Below, piece by piece: positions 60,770-64,000 of a stretch of 64,000 bases of DNA. A program made the position numbers and the translations under genes. This stretch comes from Alkalimarinus coralli. GTDB taxonomy: Bacteria > Pseudomonadota > Gammaproteobacteria > Pseudomonadales > Oleiphilaceae. The notes below the pieces were generated by a model. The model was given only the letters and a program-made list of their open reading frames with translations, was not told the origin of the DNA and made no database searches. Each line of letters starts with the position of its first letter. The stretch's first letter is position 1. The stretch lies in assembly GCF_023650515.1 (NCBI RefSeq), contig NZ_CP096016.1:4762300-4826299 (forward strand), in the 5' to 3' direction.

Positions 60770-61441
60770 ATGTTTACCGGTATTATTGAAGCAACAGGTC
60801 AGGTTGGTGTTATTCGAGCTCAAGGTGGTGACAGCCGGTTGTTTATTAAGTCAGGGAAGCTCGACTTATCTGACGTACGGCTAGGCGACAGTATTGCAGT
60901 GAATGGTGTTTGCTTAACCGTGACTAACCTTGAATCAACAGGGTTTTGGGCTGATGTATCGAATGAAACCATGGCTCACACCCGAATGAGTGAATATGCG
61001 GTCGGTACAAAGGTAAATCTGGAAAAAGCGCTCACGCTGGCTACTCGCCTGGGCGGTCATATGGTCAGTGGCCATGTTGACGGTGTCGGGACGGTTGCAG
61101 AACGCTATGATGATGGTCGCTCTGTCCGTATCGTGATCGATGCGCCCGATGAGCTAGCAAAATATATAGCAGAAAAAGGCTCAGTTACGGTTGATGGTGT
61201 GAGCCTTACGGTGAATGCCGTGGCTGGTAGCCAATTTGTACTTAATATTGTGCCTCATACGGCCTTGGAAACGGTCATTGATGAGTATCGCCAAGGTAGT
61301 CGAGTTCATCTTGAGGTTGATTTGGTGGCCCGGTATTTAGAGCGGCTTTTATCTTTCCAGGGGGATAAACAGTCCTCCGAAAATCAGGAAGGTTCAAAAA
61401 TAAGCCTGGATTTTCTGGCTAGTAATGGGTTTATGAAGTAG
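60770..61441 (+). CDS. ribE: Riboflavin synthase, alpha chain
   Basis: Dismutates two 6,7-dimethyl-8-ribityllumazine molecules into riboflavin. 223 residues with the twofold lumazine-binding repeat: MFTGIIEATGQVG and the GDSIAVNGVCLTV motif in the first half, with GSVTVDGVSLTVN in the second, plus GGHMVSGHVDG. The start is ATG at 60770. Between it and ribB there is no FMN riboswitch: I looked for the RFN conserved box in 61442-61617 and saw none. Confidence 0.97.
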   Translation: MFTGIIEATGQVGVIRAQGGDSRLFIKSGKLDLSDVRLGDSIAVNGVCLTVTNLESTGFWADVSNETMAHTRMSEYAVGTKVNLEKALTLATRLGGHMVSGHVDGVGTVAERYDDGRSVRIVIDAPDELAKYIAEKGSVTVDGVSLTVNAVAGSQFVLNIVPHTALETVIDEYRQGSRVHLEVDLVARYLERLLSFQGDKQSSENQEGSKISLDFLASNGFMK

Positions 61442-61617
61442 GCATGGTTGGGTGATGAGTTTGGCTGTGGTTATTTAGATTTTATAGTTAGGAATATTTA
61501 GATTAGGTTAAAAATGCAGGCGAAAAACGCGCTAAGCGATTAGACTTCATTGATACGGTAACTACTGGTTAAGACAGTCTTTAGCCTGAAACGTTAAACT
61601 CTTGAAAAGGTGGCTCA

Positions 61618-62730
61618 ATGGAGCTCAATAGCATAGAAGAGATTATTGAAGATATCCGTCAGGGTAAAATGGTTATTCTGATGGATGATGAAGATCGCGA
61701 GAACGAAGGTGATCTTATTATTGCAGCGGAGCAGGTGCGGCCAGAAGATATAAACTTCATGGCAAAACATGCCCGAGGATTAATTTGCCTTACGTTGACG
61801 GATGAGCGTTGTGAATATCTTGGGTTGCCGCTGATGGTGCACTCAAATCAGGCTCAGTTCCAAACTAACTTTACGGTTTCTATTGAGGCTGCAGAAGGTG
61901 TGACTACGGGGATTTCGGCGGCGGATAGAGCGTATACTGTTCGTGCTGCTGTGAGCCGAACAGCTAAGCCGGAAGATATTGTTCAGCCCGGCCATATTTT
62001 CCCGCTAATGGCTCAGCCTGGTGGTGTATTAAGTCGGGCAGGGCATACAGAGGCGGGTTGTGATCTTGCCAGGTTGGCGGGATATGAACCCGCAGCAGCC
62101 ATTGTTGAGATCATGAATGAAGATGGCACGATGGCTCGACGCCCTGACCTTGAAGAGTTTGCCAAAGAGCACGATTTAAAAATAGGTACGATTGCCGACC
62201 TTATTCATTATCGTGCCTTGAATGAAAAGACTGTTGAGCGCGTAGACGAGTATCAGATAGACACTGAGCATGGCGAGTTCAAACTAGTCACCTATAAAGA
62301 TACGATTCAAGGTGATACGCACCTTGCTATGGTAAAAGGCGATATTGATGCAGAGACCCCGGTTACCGTACGGGTTCATATGGCGGATACATTAAGGGAC
62401 TTGTTAGGTGCAAGACAGCAAGGTTCTTCAAGCTGGCCGCTGCACCGGGCGTTGGACAAGGTGGCGTCAGAGGGGGTAGGGGTTGTTGTTCTGCTTGGAA
62501 CTAACTCTGATGATGATCTTGAAGCACGTGTGACAGAATTTTTTGCACCTAAAAAGGCTCGCGGTTCTGCGCAAGCGGGCTCAGGTGTCTATCAAACAGT
62601 CGGTACAGGTTCTCAAATATTGAATGATTTGGGGGTGCGCAAAATGCAGCTACTTAGTGCGCCAATGAAGTTTTCTGCTATCTCCGGGTTTGATCTCGAA
62701 GTTGTGGAATATATACCTTATCAGCCATAG
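61618..62730 (+). CDS. ribB: 3,4-dihydroxy-2-butanone-4-phosphate synthase with degenerate RibA-like domain
   Basis: 370 residues. Residues ~1-200 are RibB, which turns ribulose 5-phosphate into the four-carbon precursor: [12 protein letters not shown], the [12 protein letters not shown] [14 protein letters not shown] and the acidic metal site. Residues ~208-370 have the fold of GTP cyclohydrolase II (RibA) but lack the zinc cysteine cluster and the RQEGRG element; the region reads [20 protein letters not shown]. So the second half is probably not catalytic. In other genomes this arrangement is called ribBX or ribBA-like. Confidence 0.94.
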   Translation: MELNSIEEIIEDIRQGKMVILMDDEDRENEGDLIIAAEQVRPEDINFMAKHARGLICLTLTDERCEYLGLPLMVHSNQAQFQTNFTVSIEAAEGVTTGISAADRAYTVRAAVSRTAKPEDIVQPGHIFPLMAQPGGVLSRAGHTEAGCDLARLAGYEPAAAIVEIMNEDGTMARRPDLEEFAKEHDLKIGTIADLIHYRALNEKTVERVDEYQIDTEHGEFKLVTYKDTIQGDTHLAMVKGDIDAETPVTVRVHMADTLRDLLGARQQGSSSWPLHRALDKVASEGVGVVVLLGTNSDDDLEARVTEFFAPKKARGSAQAGSGVYQTVGTGSQILNDLGVRKMQLLSAPMKFSAISGFDLEVVEYIPYQP

Positions 62731-62838
62731 GCATTGAAGTGGCCGATGCAAACGCGGCGATTGCTTTGCGGGTAGTGTTTGAACGTTTTTTGATTTGAAA
62801 TATCAGTGGGTTGCCACTTGTTAATGTTGGAGATTTAG

Positions 62839-63315
62839 ATGTCGTCTATAAAAACGCATGAAGGTGATTTTAGAAATTGCAGCGGTCGCTATGCGATTGT
62901 CGTGGGCCGGTTTAACAGCTTTGTGGTCGAGAGTTTGTTGGAAGGAGCGATAGATACGCTAAAGCGCCATGGAATTGAAGAGAAAGATATCGAAATTTAC
63001 CGTGTGCCAGGGGCTTTTGAGATCCCTGTGGCTGTTCAGAAAGTGGCGAAGACAGGCAAGTATGATGCTGTTATTGCTTTAGGTGCGGTTATTCGAGGCG
63101 GAACGCCTCATTTTGAGTATGTGGCTGGCGAGTGTGTTAAAGGGTTGGGTGCTGTATCCTTAAACCTCGAGTTACCCATCGTATTTGGGGTGCTTACGGT
63201 TGATAGCATTGAGCAGGCAATAGAGCGTTCTGGTACAAAAGCAGGAAATAAAGGTGGCGAAGCGGCTCTTTCTGCTCTGGAGATGGTTAGTTTGTTTAAT
63301 GGTATGGGAGCGTAA
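62839..63315 (+). CDS. ribH: 6,7-dimethyl-8-ribityllumazine synthase
   Basis: Joins the pyrimidine of RibD and the butanone phosphate of RibB into lumazine. 158 residues with [27 protein letters not shown] and [11 protein letters not shown], all lumazine synthase marks; the active-site histidine is in that last stretch. Usual 60-mer or smaller shell in the family. nusB follows 5 bp later. Confidence 0.97.
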   Translation: MSSIKTHEGDFRNCSGRYAIVVGRFNSFVVESLLEGAIDTLKRHGIEEKDIEIYRVPGAFEIPVAVQKVAKTGKYDAVIALGAVIRGGTPHFEYVAGECVKGLGAVSLNLELPIVFGVLTVDSIEQAIERSGTKAGNKGGEAALSALEMVSLFNGMGA

Positions 63316-63320
63316 GCCCT

Positions 63321-63800
63321 GTGAGCGAACAGTCCGCCAATAATTCTCAGAACTCTGCAAGATTGGGGATTGCGCAACGGCGCAAGTCGCGCTCTCTGGC
63401 GTTGCAGGCTTTGTATCAGTGGCAGCTTTCTGGTTCTGATGTCTCGCAAATTGAGGCTGAGTTTTCAGTTGATAATGATATGAGCAAGGTTGATGTCAGT
63501 TACTTCAGAGAGTTGCTGCGTGGCATTCCTAAAAACTTGTCTGATTTAAATCGCCAGGTCGAACCGTTTTTGGATCGGCCGGTACAAGAGGTTGACCCGA
63601 TAGAAATGATACTCCTCCGCATGGGGGCTTACGAAATGCAGTACCGGGTTGATGTGCCATACCGTGTGGTGATTAATGAAGCGGTAGAGTTGGCCAAGAA
63701 ATTTGGTGGAACAGACGGTCACAAATATATTAACAGTGTGCTGGACAAGCTGGCACTTCGGCTGCGGGCAGCAGAAACTCGTGGAAAACGAAGTAGCTAA
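63321..63800 (+). CDS. nusB: Transcription antitermination protein NusB
   Basis: Binds boxA RNA with NusE (S10) in rRNA antitermination. 159 residues, all helical, with [19 protein letters not shown] at the start and [18 protein letters not shown] with [12 protein letters not shown] at the end. GTG start, 5 bp after the ribH stop, so coupled. Confidence 0.97.
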   Translation: MSEQSANNSQNSARLGIAQRRKSRSLALQALYQWQLSGSDVSQIEAEFSVDNDMSKVDVSYFRELLRGIPKNLSDLNRQVEPFLDRPVQEVDPIEMILLRMGAYEMQYRVDVPYRVVINEAVELAKKFGGTDGHKYINSVLDKLALRLRAAETRGKRSS

Positions 63801-63823
63801 TTTGTTTTGTTTGGAAGCGGGGG

Positions 63824-64000
63824 ATGAGTAGTTATCCAGATGATGAGTTTGGGCTAATCACTCGCTATTTTGGTAATGTGGGGGGCTCGGATGAACCGTT
63901 ATCGGACTCCCCTGTTATCTCTCTGGGAATCGGTGATGACTGCGCAATACTGCGCACACCTCCCGGTTATGAAATGTGTTTGTCAATCGATACGCTTGTC
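63824..64000 (+). CDS. thiL: Thiamine-monophosphate kinase, N-terminal part
   Basis: The first 59 codons of ThiL, cut by the window end. The start MSSYPDDEFGLITRYF and the metal/ATP-binding GIGDDCAIL with LSIDTLV are the family's N-terminus. It phosphorylates thiamine monophosphate to the diphosphate. ATG at 63824 follows GGAAGCGGGGG, 23 bp after nusB. The rest lies outside the window. Confidence 0.92.
   Translation, partial: MSSYPDDEFGLITRYFGNVGGSDEPLSDSPVISLGIGDDCAILRTPPGYEMCLSIDTLV

Noticed and set aside
61442..61617. Possible FMN (RFN) riboswitch before ribB
   Set aside because: The conserved RFN boxes are not visible; only an ordinary leader is seen.

Overview
The window looks like chromosomal DNA of a marine-type gammaproteobacterium related to Pseudomonas and the former Oceanospirillales. 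Several gene orders match, from memory, those of Pseudomonas aeruginosa: ponA / pilMNOPQ / aroKB / damX-like / gltBD / hemE; ggt / ferredoxin / coaD / aldehyde dehydrogenase / TetR; engB / cytochrome c4 / dsbA / endonuclease-like; and nrdR / ribD / ribE / ribB / ribH / nusB / thiL. A SutA-like RNA polymerase factor, a MapZ-like PilZ protein and a Mg-type HemB support the placement. No rRNA, tRNA, CRISPR array or prophage was seen.

Layout. 1-5.8 kb: a TetR gene behind three operator-like palindromes, a membrane-anchored peroxiredoxin, tmcA, and small conserved genes. 5.8-15 kb: a SutA-like gene, an orphan lipase chaperone, hemB, ppk, an AI-2E family permease and envelope proteins. 15-20.7 kb: ggt, ferredoxin, coaD, and an aldehyde dehydrogenase divergent from a TetR gene. 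20.7-24.4 kb: a candidate Spot 42/ErsA-like small RNA beside engB, then cytochrome c4, dsbA and an EEP-family hydrolase. 24.4-38.7 kb: PBP1a divergent from the type IV pilus alignment complex and secretin. Then comes an accessory insert (a decayed IS5-type transposase and a large Ig-like lipoprotein), followed by aroK, aroB and a DamX-like SPOR protein. 38.9-46.2 kb: glutamate synthase and hemE. 46.2-48.3 kb: a group II intron starting directly behind the hemE terminator. 48.3-53.4 kb: metY, radA, a MapZ-like gene and ettA. 53.6-57.3 kb: an arsenic-resistance operon. 57.7 kb to the end: glyA, nrdR, the riboflavin genes, nusB and the start of thiL.

How the genes work together. PilMNOPQ build the inner-membrane-to-outer-membrane scaffold of the type IV pilus. 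GltBD, GlyA and MetY feed amino-acid synthesis, and HemB/HemE feed haem. RibD, RibE, RibB and RibH make riboflavin from the GTP cyclohydrolase product. The RibA-like half of RibB lacks its zinc cysteines, so GTP cyclohydrolase II must come from elsewhere.

The most unusual locus is the arsenic operon. One polypeptide joins a thioredoxin-type arsenate reductase to an ArsR repressor. The arsenite pump gene acr3 survives only as its first ~46 codons, joined by a deletion to the tail of a phosphatase gene. The GAPDH/ArsJ organoarsenical export pair is intact. Other points of note are the candidate ErsA-like RNA with an extracytoplasmic-sigma-type promoter, the lipase chaperone without a lipase, the intron at a terminator, and several long unexplained palindromes.
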